DNA of 64,000 bases from Steinernema hermaphroditum (lineage: Eukaryota > Nematoda > Chromadorea > Rhabditida > Steinernematidae), in NCBI GenBank assembly GCA_030435675.1, contig CM059622.1:9610001-9674000 (forward strand). The letters are read 5' to 3'. The translations under genes were made by a program, and so were the position numbers. Below the pieces are notes generated by a model. The model did no database searches, was not told the DNA's origin, and saw only the letters and a program-made list of their open reading frames with translations. Shown here piece by piece: positions 20,400-31,700 of the stretch (within the stretch, counting starts at the first letter, position 1; each line of letters opens with the position of its first letter).

Positions 20400-20893
20400 G
20401 TAAATTCCAAACGCATACCTTTAGTTTCCTAACACGTTGGACAATCGTGTTATGGCTTACAGTTCTGTTAAGCAATTTACTAACTTTTTCAGCCGCCAGA
20501 CGGAGACTGATTTCGTCATTCGCACGTCTTACCAGCACCGCTCTCAAATCTGCTCTATCCCAATCTATGCGCGTCTCCCCTTTGCTATAAATTAACATTA
20601 ACACGCAGTTACCGCATAACACTCACTTCGAGCGGATTCGAACTGTCATCGCTACGATTGATTCGCCTGGAAAATAAATAAGATGAATTGCGATGAACAC
20701 GGTTAACATTCGCCATACGCCAAACAGTATGATCAACCGCAGTAAAAAAGGAAGGAAGATCCACAATAAATAGCGTTAAACATCTAGAAATCGTCTGGAA
20801 ATCGATTCCCCTCAACAAAGTAATTCTGCGGATGGAATGGACGGAATTCTGAATGAACGTACGAGATTTACTAGATGGGGCAACGTACGACAT
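20400..20893 (-). CDS. Second MULE reading frame, helix-turn-helix-like, unknown role
   Basis: A frame from ATG at 20893 (MSYVAPSSKSRTFIQNSV...) runs to about 20610. A small intron (about 30 nt, donor GTAACT, acceptor TTTATAG near 20588) would join it in phase to 'KGETRIDWDRADLRAVLVRRANDEISLRLAAEKVSKLLNRTVSHNTIVQRVRKLK'; the helical part with 'RTVSHNTIVQRVRKLK' resembles a recognition helix. A donor (GTATGC) follows at once, and no clear next exon was found. It could be an accessory DNA-binding protein of the element or a captured host fragment. No family was recognised, and the splice is a guess from the consensus. Confidence 0.4.
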
Positions 20894-20897
20894 TCAC

Positions 20898-21027
20898 TGT
20901 ACTAAATCGGTCCTGAGCGGATTAGCCTGAGTGTACTAAATCGCACAACGTGCGAGCTTTATTGTACTAAATCGGTCCCGCACAGATTTGCCTGAGTGTA
21001 CTAAATCGCACAACGTGCGAGCTTTAC
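20898..21027. repeat. Two 65-bp subterminal tandem repeats of the MULE
   Basis: Units at 20898-20962 and 20963-21027 differ at a few bases. Each has two copies of TGTACTAAATCG (starts 20898, 20932, 20963, 20997) and one palindrome TCGCACAACGTGCGA (20941-20955, 21006-21020). Repeated short motifs just inside a terminus are typical transposase-binding arrays in MULEs and other DNA transposons. This is an inference from position and structure. Confidence 0.8.
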
Positions 21028-21160
21028 TATTCAACAAACCATGACGCACCGTTTTATACCTACCCTATTTTACATTACGGTTCCGAATTAACATCGAAAT
21101 TAAAAAAAACTAGAATTTCATACAACATCACAGTCAGTGTGGCAATAGGACGTGGCTCAG

Positions 21161-23024
21161 TCACGTAGTAGTCGCTCCCACCGAGAGCTCCTCCAGGCCG
21201 TCCTGCACCTCGCGCACCGGATCTCGAACTTCCAGCGAAGATAACACTAAGTCGGACTTCTGGAATAATTCGATTTCACTCTCTTGAATATCTCGTGTGA
21301 TTTTGCGCAGTTCCTCCAATGCTGCTTCGTGTTCCGGGGACAGTCGGCCCTCAGACACTTCATTCCTGTCCCTACAATAACGGTGACTTAGTGAACAACG
21401 GCAGCAATCCATACCTCTGAATTACTTCGTCGAACTGTTCCATGTCCTTCATAAGCTGCTCCTGCCTGTCAAGAAGCTGATTAACTAGGGTCACAGAGTT
21501 TTCCATAGATTTCAGCGCTTGATTGCATCCGCAGTTCAGTTTGTTCAGAGGAACCGCTTGACGCCCAGAAGTGTATCCTTCGAATTCGTCCTTGGGCATG
21601 TTAAGACTTTCGGCATTCATGTTCTGGACGAATTGCAGTGCGCACGAGAGGTTTGTGAAGTAGTATCCTAAAGATAACAAGACTTCCAAAGGCGAACAGC
21701 GGAGCTGTACCTGATTCCCCTCTCATGACACGGAATGGCAACGAGAATCGACTGATGAATTTCAGATTTGACTGAATGAGCGGTGGATTCCCTTTCAAAA
21801 TTACGTATATGAGTCCTGGAAGAAACTCGTCTGCGCTAGCGGGTGCACCTAAACCGAACAGGATGACATAGGATCCGGTTGCAGTGGTGTTACCGGAACG
21901 GCTTTCTTTGAGGGCTTCGAAAATAGCCCGTGAACAGCGTATGAGGCATTCTAGCTTCTGTCGTGTAGAACGATGGCTGTTGATGTCGATCATCTCCGTC
22001 ACAGCTTCGTCGATTTTGTCGCTAACCTAGACAAAATAATGATTTATTAGAAATGGAGACAGGCTACCTTAGACTGAGAAAAGTCCAGTGTCGTTTCCAG
22101 AAATCCACCAGTGACCCAGTGAAGGGAACGAATTCTGTCTTGCAGCGAGAGGTCGGCCACTTCTTCATCTGACCGCGCACAGAACAAGACTTCGTAGGCC
22201 CGTGAGCATATCAACGTTTCGATTTCTTCCATTATGTGTTCGACGGACACTTTCGCGTAGCTGATCATCGGATGCCTCATCATTTTGTCGCTCACTCCCT
22301 GATAGAACTGCTGCACCGAATCTGACATTTCTTCCATGGGCATGTGCTCGTTCTAAAATGGAAAGCTGAAGAGGTGAAAGACGGATATCGAACCTCAATT
22401 ATCTTGTCGACGGCATGGCGCACTTGTCTGTTTAGGTCTTTACCCAGTGATGGCGGGATGTTCTCTCGTAAAAACTCACTGAACGTCTTGTAAGCGTGAG
22501 AGCTATCCGGACTCAGCTGCCGTGGTCGCACAACAAAATCAGCGGATGCCGTTGGAAGTGGAAGTGCAGAGGACGAGCCAGCGAGGTCGTTAGGAGCTTA
22601 ATTTACGACTAGATCAGAAAAGTACTTAAAGAACCTACTGGAGAAAGACGCCGGTGGTTTCCGGAGAATCGATTTGAGCGTGAGTGACCTGCTTTCTGTC
22701 GACAGCTTCCGGCGTTCTTCGAACTTTTCGAAACTCAAAAGAGACCTGCGTCGTGATGGCTAAAATGAGAGACGAGCATGAAGCGTACCTGTTCCGTGCG
22801 AAGTCTTCCACCCTTTTCTGCTGCACCTGATGATTTCTCCAGCACTTCGAACAAAGGCCTTTCCACTGCGGCGTCCCGTAAAAGCCGCAACCATTCACAC
22901 ACAGCTGAAAACAATCTCCCACAACCGTTGGCATATTCTAACTTACGAGCTCCTTCTCGGTGATCTGCACGCGAAGCCGCTGGCTACCCCGGCCACCACC
23001 GTCATCCGCGCCATCGTTCGACAT
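21161..23024 (-). CDS. rabx-5: Rabex-5-like Rab5 exchange factor (A20 finger + VPS9)
   Basis: About eight exons. The first encodes MSNDGADDGGGRGSQRLRVQ. The second has an A20-type zinc finger, 'LCVNGCGFYGTPQWKGLCSKCWRNH', with the four cysteines in the C-X4-C-X11-C-X2-C pattern that binds ubiquitin. A linker and helical bundle follow ('FSEFLRENIPPSLGKDLNRQVRHAVDKII'). The VPS9 domain comes next ('RSLHWVTGGFLETTLDFSQSKVSDKIDEAVTEMIDINSHRSTRQKLECLIRCSRAIFEALKES', 'ASADEFLPGLIYVILKGNPPLIQSNLKFISRF'), and the chain ends in a Glu-rich coiled coil. VPS9 domains load GTP on Rab5; the coiled coil binds rabaptin in animals. Architecture matches Rabex-5/RABGEF1 exactly. Confidence 0.93.
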
Positions 23025-23212
23025 CTGAAAGAGCGCGTGTATTCGCGCGAAGGTTGACCATTTGACTCGATATGTTTATGCAACTTAACATCGAACTGAA
23101 CAACAAAAGATGTTGTGACAATTTATGGCAAATGAAATTGACAATGATGCATGTTCATTATATACATTGGGAAGCGCTTATGTACACATTGATTACTCCA
23201 GAATTCCCCCTT

Positions 23213-23660
23213 TCAGGGCTGCAGCGTCAGGCTGTTGTACTGCGCTTGTTGTGCGAAGAAGTCCAGCAGCTTCTCCTTGAAATTCGCCCTCAGATAGGAA
23301 AGTCTCTTGGTGTCCCTACGTCCAGATTCAACGCTGCAAGAAAATCTCCATCCCGCTGATCTACAAACCGCAAACTCACTACTCGACTGCAAAGCACATC
23401 TCGCTTCTGGGTGCTCCGGGGTTGTCCACGACCCCCAGAATCCGGAAGTCATTCTTCTCGGCGTTCCTGAAGGCTTCGTAGAGCTCGGGACAGTGCTTAC
23501 GCACCAGATGCGCCGCCTCGTTAGTCTCCCTGCAAAGAACGATGAGGCACCGCAAAAGGCCCCCAACTCACTCCCACTCGACACGAAGCTCCCTTCTCCT
23601 CGTCTTCGGGTTCTGGCGCTCCTCCAAGAATCGCTTAATGTTCCAGCGTCGCTCCTCCAT
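23213..23660 (-). CDS. Small conserved-looking protein, unknown function
   Basis: Three exons read cleanly with canonical junctions: 23660-23572, 23529-23380 and 23333-23213, about 119 residues. It starts MEERRWNIKRFLEERQNPK. The middle reads 'ETNEAAHLVRKHCPELYEAF' and 'KNDFRILGVVDNPGAPRSEM', and it ends with a helical tail 'FKEKLLDFFAQQAQYNSL'. Highly charged, no signal peptide or membrane segment. Three in-phase introns of about 45 nt with good consensus argue for a real gene. I could not match it to a family; a small mitochondrial or RNA-processing factor would be a guess. Its start is about 190 bases downstream of the Rabex-5 start side and on the same strand, so the two could share an operon. 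Confidence 0.65.
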
Positions 23661-24883
23661 TTGCCTTCCTTTCCGGATTCTTCCAAACACGAACGGCGCG
23701 CGTGATCGCTGCCGGGGAGAGCGCCACCAAAGGCGCAGGCCAGTGAACAGGGTCGTCTTTTCAGGAGCGAAGTGGAGACGAGTCGAAAAATACCGTAACC
23801 CTTCTACAGTGTATTGGCAATTCGGTGTTCAGGAAGACGTGCCTTCCCCGTAGATGCTTCCTCTGGGAAAAGCGGTTTCCCTGGTGTTCATTCACGCTGT
23901 GGCGCCTTCCATCACCTTTCGAGAGAAGTCGCCAAGTCGTCTTTAGAGTCCGCTGGAGCGAGTGGTGCTGCATGGATCTCCCCGGTCAATCCTCTCATTC
24001 CTCCGGAACGAGGGGCGTAATTGCAAATCGCTCCGAGCGATTCGAGTCGTCTTCGAAATTATGAGAGTAATCTCCGGAACGGCCAATCGATCGAGTTTAA
24101 TCCCATTTTGTCAAGTTCAACGAGTAGCCGCCTTCCGCCGACAGAGCGCCCGAGGGCTCCCGATGACCATTTATCCGTTTGCAAAACGGTTCTTTTGTTC
24201 CGCGCGAGTGGAAAATGAACGCGCTGACATCCGTTTGTTGAAAGTTTTCCTTTAGGAGTGCGTTCGACGCGGAGTTATGTCCACTTTCCGTCGCATAATT
24301 GTGCCTGCGGCCGGCTAAACTATGCGCTCCGTCGGCAGACGGCTTTCGGAGACGATAGTTCGGGGCCCTTTTTGTAAGTAGGATGCTGACTTCGGTGGGA
24401 AAGTGGGGATTACTGTGAGGGTGTTTGCCTCACTTTCCTCCCCAGGACCCCCGGGTCGAATCCAGAGCGAAAGATCTCTATAAAAAATTCCCTTTCCGGA
24501 TCTCGTTCCTTTGTTGCGTTCCGCATCTTCGGCTTCGCTATCGCCTCCATCTGATCTTATCCCAACTCTTCCAGCTTCCACCTCCTTTGTTTCTTCGTCG
24601 TCCGCTCGGATCTTCGCCACCAAAAGATTTAGTTCGAAGCTTGCTGACTTTCAAGAGTTTTTGCGTTCCGCGTGCATTTAACGAGAATTCTCGTCTTCGG
24701 AGCGTCACTCGGCTGCTGTCCCCGTCTTCTGACCCCTCAGAAACGGTTTCGCGATGACTTCCAATCTGAATCGCCGCCACGAGAGGTGCCTCTTCGGCTC
24801 TCTTCATCTGAAAGTGCGTTCTGAAGACTTGCAAATGGCTCTCGTCTTCACCCTTATCGTAATCCTTTTTTTTGCAGCATGGG
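23661..24883. other. Intergenic, upstream of the membrane-protein gene
   Basis: About 1.2 kb without a family-matching frame. It is mixed in composition, with several long but featureless frames on both strands. A T-rich tract ending TTTTTTTTGCAG (24865-24876) lies just before the start at 24884 and is a strong trans-splice or 3' splice acceptor. Confidence 0.4.
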
Positions 24884-25402
24884 ATGAAACTTCTAATTCT
24901 GGTCGGTGTGGCCGTCATCGGCGCAGTCCTCGGCTTCATGCTCCTCCACTTCCGAAAGGCGATCTTCGTCCTTAGCATCCCCGCCGTTGTCACCCTTGCC
25001 ACCGCCTACGCCCTGCTTCGCTCCGACCAGCGCTTCCTCTGGCCCATCGTCGGCATTTCGGTATCTCCGCTCCTTCCTTACTTCCCTCATCCCCTTTAGT
25101 TCTTCCACGTCTTCGTCTCGCTTTACGCCGGCCTCATCTTCCTCTTCTACTTCTGCTTCAAGCCCCTCTACATCATCATGGTCCTCAATTGGGCCTTTGA
25201 CACTCTCCACACTGAGAAAACCACTTCCTACTACCTACAGTGTGCCGCTATCTTCGCCTCCATCGTCGTCTTCGGCGTCTTCAACGCATGGCAAGCCCGC
25301 GTCGCCCTCGCCTTCTGGCGTCTTCTCTCTCTCAAAGCCGCCGGCGCCGCGGAGAAGGCGTCGCCGATCGTTGTCGTCGTCAACGGCACCTTGAATTACT
25401 AA
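24884..25402 (+). CDS. Four-helix membrane protein, unknown function
   Basis: Two exons (24884-25060 and 25100-25402) encode about 159 residues. I see four hydrophobic segments: residues about 2-20 (KLLILVGVAVIGAVLGFML), a second near 28-45, a third near 60-95 in exon 2 ('VFVSLYAGLIFLFYFCFKPLYIIMVL'), and a fourth near 112-130 ('CAAIFASIVVFGVFNAW'). The C-terminus ends 'IVVVVNGTLNY'. The start follows an excellent T-rich acceptor by 8 bases. Third codon positions are almost all C or G, pointing to high expression. No family was recognised; it may be nematode-specific. Confidence 0.7.
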
Positions 25403-25754
25403 GCCTTCGCCACCCGTGTCTTCTCACCTGTCATATCCATATCTTCCCAGTGATCTGTTTGTATACACAAGTGCCTGGTGAATCCAGTCAGTATTTGGAA
25501 ACTCCGTTATTGAGACCATTCTCAAAATACAGAAACAGGCAAACATCGGACTTTAGTGATAGATATAAGGAAAATGGCAGACGGGTGAACTTCTGATTGT
25601 ACAACGTCAACAGGCATGCATTGGCGGTCGAGCCGGGACGACGCGCGAATAAGCCGCGAAACCCTCAGGAATAAATAGCGTTATTATCGAGAATAAATAA
25701 ACGGTAATGAGATATAGAGAGATTCAGCGGGAAAAGGACAATACTGTGCTACGA
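25403..25754. other. Intergenic, 3' flanks of convergent genes
   Basis: AT-richer than its surroundings, with an AATAAA at about 25670 and another at about 25694 that could serve the + strand gene. No other feature seen. Confidence 0.5.
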
Positions 25755-28700
25755 TCACCACTTGACAGGTTCGACTTCGCGGCATTCCACATCCAACGTC
25801 GCACTCATCAGCTCAGTCCGCAACCTCCACAAACCTCGAACAACATCTTCTTCTCGTGGACGCTCTCCCTGAAGATTGGCGCCTTTCAGCCAGTGGTACG
25901 GTAATGTTCGAGTGGGGGCGGTGTTGCGGGGATTAGCGCTTAGGTTACGGTCCCATTTGCTCACATGGCGTTGGCGCTTGCCGTGCGACATCGACTCGAT
26001 GTACCTTAAGTGGAAAAGTGTGAAGAAGCACTCAGAAACAGCGAGTTACCTGAGATAGATCTCTGAGTGAAGGACGCGCTTCACGTGGACACTGTTTGGC
26101 GGGGGGACGAAGACGGGCTCCGGCCTCTGGGGAAGCACAGCCCGTGCGGGGTCCTGTACGATGATGACTTGCTGCGGATGGTGAACCTGCTGCACTTGCT
26201 GCGGCTGATGGGAGGTGGACGGATCCGACGAGTACTGCTGTTGGACGACGGCGGTGTGCTGCACATACTGAACCTGACTGCCCGAGGGAAGCTGTTGTCC
26301 AGCTGCTGAGTAGACGATAGCAGGTCCGCCTTGACCAGTCGACGTTGACGGAATCACCTTCAGGACTTGTTTCACCGGCATCTGGGCACTTATCATTCGC
26401 GGCGGAACTCCGCCCGCCTGAATAACGGCGTGTCCGGGAGGGATCGTCTGTGGGTGACCATTGACTATGATCTGCTGCCCGGTGACGACGGTGGTGGGTC
26501 CCTGCGCTGTGGAATGCGCGGTAGAGAGGGGCATCCCATAAGGATGGTTTATGAACTTTCCAGTCATCTGTGCTGCTGCGCCAGGAGTTGCATTGGTCAA
26601 GTTCGGCGGCTGATAGACGTAGTAGTTCCTAAATGAACCGTAAGTTTACCTGCGAACGGAACTGCATCGCTTACTTGTTTCTTTGGTTAGGGAATATCGG
26701 GCGCGCAGTGGTGGGGAGATGCTTTTCCTTGATGTGGCGATGGAGTCGTGGAAGCGATGGGAACGGCCTAGAAACAAGAAGATAATCTGCGGAACAAGGC
26801 GGCACAACTGACTTTCCCTCCTTTCGGTACTTGATGCAAGATGCCCACAGGCAAACGTACTGGTTCTCGCCGTCGACGATCAGCGAGGTGTGTGCTGTCT
26901 TCAAATGATCGTATAGGCCTTCTTCGCAATCAAACTGCCAGTCGCACAGTTGCCAACGGCACATAAATACACGGACTTGACCGGGCTGTAACATAAATTC
27001 CTGTAGGCGTCGAAGAGCGAACTATGATACCTGAAGAGCCTTCTGTGATGGAGTGCTCGCTGCCAGCTTAGCTCGCTCGTCGGATATGTACTGCGCCCTG
27101 ACTTCGTACTGCTTCTTCTCCTCGTCGCTCAGCTTCTTCCACTCTATACCAACAATTTTGCTCACTTCACCGAAACCGGCTTCTGGGTTCTCGTTCATAA
27201 TCCTCTTGCGAATCTCAGCAGAAAAGAGAATGTAGCCACTCTTGGATTTGCTGTTTAGTTTAGGTTGTACTGCCAACCAGGCCGCGAGATCCTGTAACCG
27301 TTCGTAAGAATAAATCCTTTTTTTCAAAATGTACTTTGTTAGGAGTGTTTTCTCCGCTGCCGGTACTGGTGCCAGGAGTGGCCGGTGGATTCTTTATTGT
27401 CAAAGCTTCCTTGTCCAGGTCGCGGTTCTCAATCGGCAACTCTGCCTCTGTCTTTACCGTTAGGGGCGACATTTGCTGAAACGGAAAGTCACATTCTATT
27501 CACGCATGTCAGCAACCTACTTTCTCCATGACAAGGGCAGTTTTCAGATAGAGGACTTCGTCATCCACAGTTCGCGTCGAAGTACAATTCTAAACACTGG
27601 TCTATAAAAATAACGTCCACGGTCCCCGGGAGTATGGTAGTGTCGCGAGCGGGACACATTGTGCTTCTGCAGATGAGTTCGGGAAGCCCCTCAAACGCGC
27701 GTAGAGGACCCCCACGCCTCGTGGCATACGGTAGCTGCCTTTGCAGAGCGCGCGCTCGGCCACAGAGCATATTTATTCGTGCAGGACGGCAATGTTCGGA
27801 GTAAACGTGAACGCCTTCCCGGTACACAGCGCTGATGAGTCGGAGAGGAATTGGCGACACTCGGGCGCTGGCGCGCAGAAGCGGGAGAAGGCGCGAGGCC
27901 ACGAAAGCCGCTGCGGGCAGAGAGAGATTGTCGCCGGAGCCCCCGGTCGCTATCTGGCCGCCAGCAGGCGATGGCTACGTCGGCTGGCGGCGACTCGGGT
28001 ACGAAGCGAGGCGGCGGAGTGGGAATCGTCGCGATAGGCAGCGGCTCGGCTAGAGGCAGCGCCGGGAGCCGTCGGAGAAAGTCGCAACGCCGACAGCGGG
28101 TAAGCGAAGATTCGTGGTCGCTGCTTCACTCTGCTCGCGAGTGGCGTGCAGCACAGCGGGTCCCGGCCGCGAAGGGGCGAAGACAGAGACGCAGGGCGTC
28201 CAAGGCCTCTTCGGCGGGTCGGCAGACGGCAGAGAAAGAGCGACAAGGCAGCAGGGCGCTCCGGTCGATTGAGAGGCACCATGACGCCGGACTTCACTTG
28301 TTGGCGCACCATCTTGCCTTCAAAAGGTGCGTCAAAGCCGTGAGAAGTTAGTTCAGATAACACCTTGCCAGGTCGGATCCGCAGCTAAAGCTCTGCTTAT
28401 GTGAAAGAACGAATGCAAGCTGATCTGGATGTGTCATGGCATGGTGCGATCGATTTCTGTTTTCGCGAGTTGATCGCGCCGCCGCCATCGCATCGCCCGC
28501 CCAAGTCTCTGACTTGTCTGCCAACGCTATTTCCGAACAGACCTCTCGTTCTACGCGCCCGCTTGGCCGACTCTTGCCTTTCTCCACACAATCGACCTCC
28601 CGATCTGCGTCCACACAAGAGAACTCGCGCCCGCACACTGCCGCAGTGGTGCTAGAGTTCGGAATTCAAAGAGATAGTGTCATTAATTACCGTTTCACTT

Positions 28701-31700
28701 CACAAGAGGGCAAATCACTCAGATAGGCTTTCTGTACAAACGGAACACCAAAAGACTTCTAGTCGTAAATGATCTTTTGCAAAATACCCACTGCATATCC
28801 AATAAAGTACTTTCTTTCACATGCATCTCCGGAGATCGTGGTTTGTCAGGATCAAGGCGGGACTACAATGAATTAACTCGCACTGATCTCGTGTCACCGT
28901 CCCAGATCTCACAGCCCACAAGGCCTCCCATGTGTTTCGTCCACAGAGCACGCCTTAAACTGCCACCCGTGTGACGTAACTGCCCGCATCTCTCCGCCGG
29001 GCACCACCCAAACGGAGAAACCAACCAACGAAACACGTGACGGCTTTTCCCGCGTTGCCAGCCAGCGAGCGTCGAACACCGTCGCATCAACCGCAGCAGT
29101 CTAGTGACGTCGCCACGATAAGAAACCAGAAAAACATACCCGCAGTCGTTTTAACGGGCGAGCAGAACGCATGTCCAGGAGGTAGGTCTCCTCTTGCATG
29201 GAGGCGCTCGAAGACGAAGCCGCGCTGTCTCCTCCATTGAGTTGCGAATCCTCTGGAGTACTGCTGGAGTCCTCTATGTTACTGGCTACTTTCTCAAAAG
29301 TGGGCTTGGAGAACAAGCTGCACTTTCCGTTCGAAGGTTCTTTCCCGGCAACGCGATGCTCAACCACGAAGACATCACATTCTGGGATCTCGGTGAGACG
29401 ATCTGAAAACAACAACTTCAGGGTGATTTTCTCGCGATGGAATCACTTTTAGTGTACAAAGCTGTCGGAAGAACAGCGCATTTTGCTTGTACGTTGTCCA
29501 TCTTTTGGATGACGTCGGGCTGCTCCACAGCAATCACTTCCCTCTTACTGAACGCATGGCCCTTCTCGTGCTTGATTTCGCGGGGACGCGCGAACCACAC
29601 ACCGGAAAAGAAAGCTTCTTCAGTCCCGCTTTTGCTAAAGCACCAAGTTGTTGTGTAAGATAGTCGAATACTTACTTTGCCACTCTCCAGAGAGATCCGA
29701 TTCTGTAGACGTCACAGAAGGGCTTATTCGGGTTGAACACGAGGACGCAGTCGCCCAGTCGGTACCATCTTCCCCGGTGGCACATTTGTTCAAAGAACGT
29801 CCTCGTATTCCCCTCCGAGGTCGACGCCTCTGTCTTCCGCTCCAGCACAACTTCTTCGCGGTCAATGTCGAAGAAGGGTGGATACTCATTTGAACGTGAG
29901 CTGCCCGATCCGTCGTTCGACTAAAAAAAGAAGGCTTAAATCCGTTTCAATATAGAGGAGTTGTACCGTAGCTTCTCCACCATCGTTTGCTTCCATGTTC
30001 GCGAAGTCAGACGGAACTTTCTCGGGTTTCAGAAGTTCTTCTCTGTCAACGAGTTGAATTTTATCCTTGAAATCCCTGGCATGTGGCCACGATCTGAATC
30101 TCTTGAAGTGGAGCTGCCGTCCCAGATACTTCTGTTCGCACGCAAAAACGTCTTTTTCGTCGAAGCCCACCGGTTTCTTCCTCAGGTAGTCCTCTACAAA
30201 CATCACAAGGCAGCGCCCTTGCAGTCGGCTGGAGACTACAGTATCCGTGAACGGTGTTAGAAAGACTTCGTTGGGGTAAAATCGACGAGTGACCAGATGA
30301 TAGGTTTCGCGCGGCCGGTAACACCAGAACCCGTATATCAGGTACCCGCCATCTTTATCGTCGTCGTCTTTGTACAACTTCTGGATCCTCAGAATGTGAG
30401 GCTGCTTCGTGGACTCGTCGGCCGGCTCCACGTAGCAGTAGTCGTCCACATGGTACTCGACGTCACCGATTATGACGACATCTACTTCCTCTTTCGTCGA
30501 CTGAAAAACGATGGTTGAAGTAAGGAGTGCAAAAAATGAACCATTTACAAGATCTTTCTCGTCTTTCTGCGACTCTCGTGCATCCATCGTTTCAAGTCCG
30601 TTCTCCGTCGCCTTCGCCTCTTTCAGATCATCATCGGTCTTCTGGTTCTTTTCACGCTGCATCATGCTGATCTCCCGTTTTAGATGAGTGTCGTTGTAGA
30701 AGATGGCAGGCGAATCCAGTCTATTTCTGCAGAGGTCGTTCCGTTTCTGGATGAAGAAAAGTTGCATCTCCTCAGTGGCCTTGAATATACGCGAAGAGGG
30801 CGTAGTCACCTCTCGCGCTTTTGCAAAGAGATTGAAAAGGTCGTCCTGGAACTTATCCAAACGGCGGTATCGACCCTGACAACGAGCACGCTACAATGGT
30901 TGCTAATATGTCAACTCACCTTCTCGATGTGCGTCTTAAGTTCGTCGAGAGAGAACGGAAACGTAGATCTTTTGAGGCCCTTCTGTGCGAAAACCTCGTG
31001 GATGTCGACGAGGGCGTCTCCGTAGCACTTTCCTTCGACGTCAGTGTGCGAGCAGATGGCCTCCAAGAGGTCCATCAGAATCATTTTGACCTCCATCTGG
31101 ACTGAACCAACAGCGTTGCTCTGCTGGATCATATCGGTAATTGTCACATTCAGAACTCTCTGCATGTGGAACGCCTGGAACAGATTCAGTGTAACGAAGA
31201 CTCACTATATCCACGGGCCAACCTCTTTGTAGATCGTAGAATCAGGTTCGTTGAACTTGCACGCATTCTCGAACAGAAGACGGAAATCGGAAATCAGAGC
31301 GCGGAGGTCGGCATAGTAGCCTCCCGTCAACTTAGCATGGATTCTCTGCAAGTCGATGGGTTTCTTGATAACATTATAGTATTCCGGATATTCCTAAACA
31401 ATCACTATTCGTTCATTACACCAGGTTGCTAAACGAAACCATTCGAGAAGGCACTTTCGCAAACGCGGTTGCCAAGAGCTGACCCGTCGGCGTTCTGAAT
31501 TCGTTGATCGTGCAGAACAACTTCCACATCTTCTCCTCTTCAGAGTTTCGGAGTTGTAACGGCTTCTGCACGATCAGAGCACCGCTTGACGGGGTCGTTT
31601 CCACGCGGCGCAGCTTGGACTCTCCGGATTTGTTTCCCTTCGGCGTCCTCCGCGATCTCGAAAATGGACCTTCACCGGTCTTCGAGCGCGGTGTTCGATT

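Larger units (their letters stand above)
16837..21065 (-). mobile_element. Complete Mutator-like element (MULE) with 9-bp target duplication
   Basis: Both ends carry the same inverted repeat, GGGTAGGTATAAAAC, at 16837 and ending at 21065. They are flanked by a perfect 9-bp duplication, TATTTTACA (16828-16836 and 21066-21074). A 9-bp duplication is the Mutator hallmark, and a MULE-type transposase (18965-19828, minus) lies inside. Right to left the element contains: 65-bp subterminal repeats, a helix-turn-helix-like frame, the truncated transposase, then a 2.1-kb palindrome with tRNA-like modules that forms the left half. The intact duplication suggests fairly recent insertion. It lies between psf-2 and the Rabex-5 gene without breaking either. 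Confidence 0.9.

Noticed and set aside
23760..24760. Overlapping 70-110 codon frames on both strands upstream of the membrane-protein gene
   Set aside because: Frames on opposite strands in the same place, no motif, no splice pattern.
27741..28638. Arg- and Ala-rich frames of 60-166 codons in the polybromo intron
   Set aside because: They reflect high GC; residues are mostly Arg, Ala, Gly and Ser without domain features, and the flanking exons prove this is an intron.
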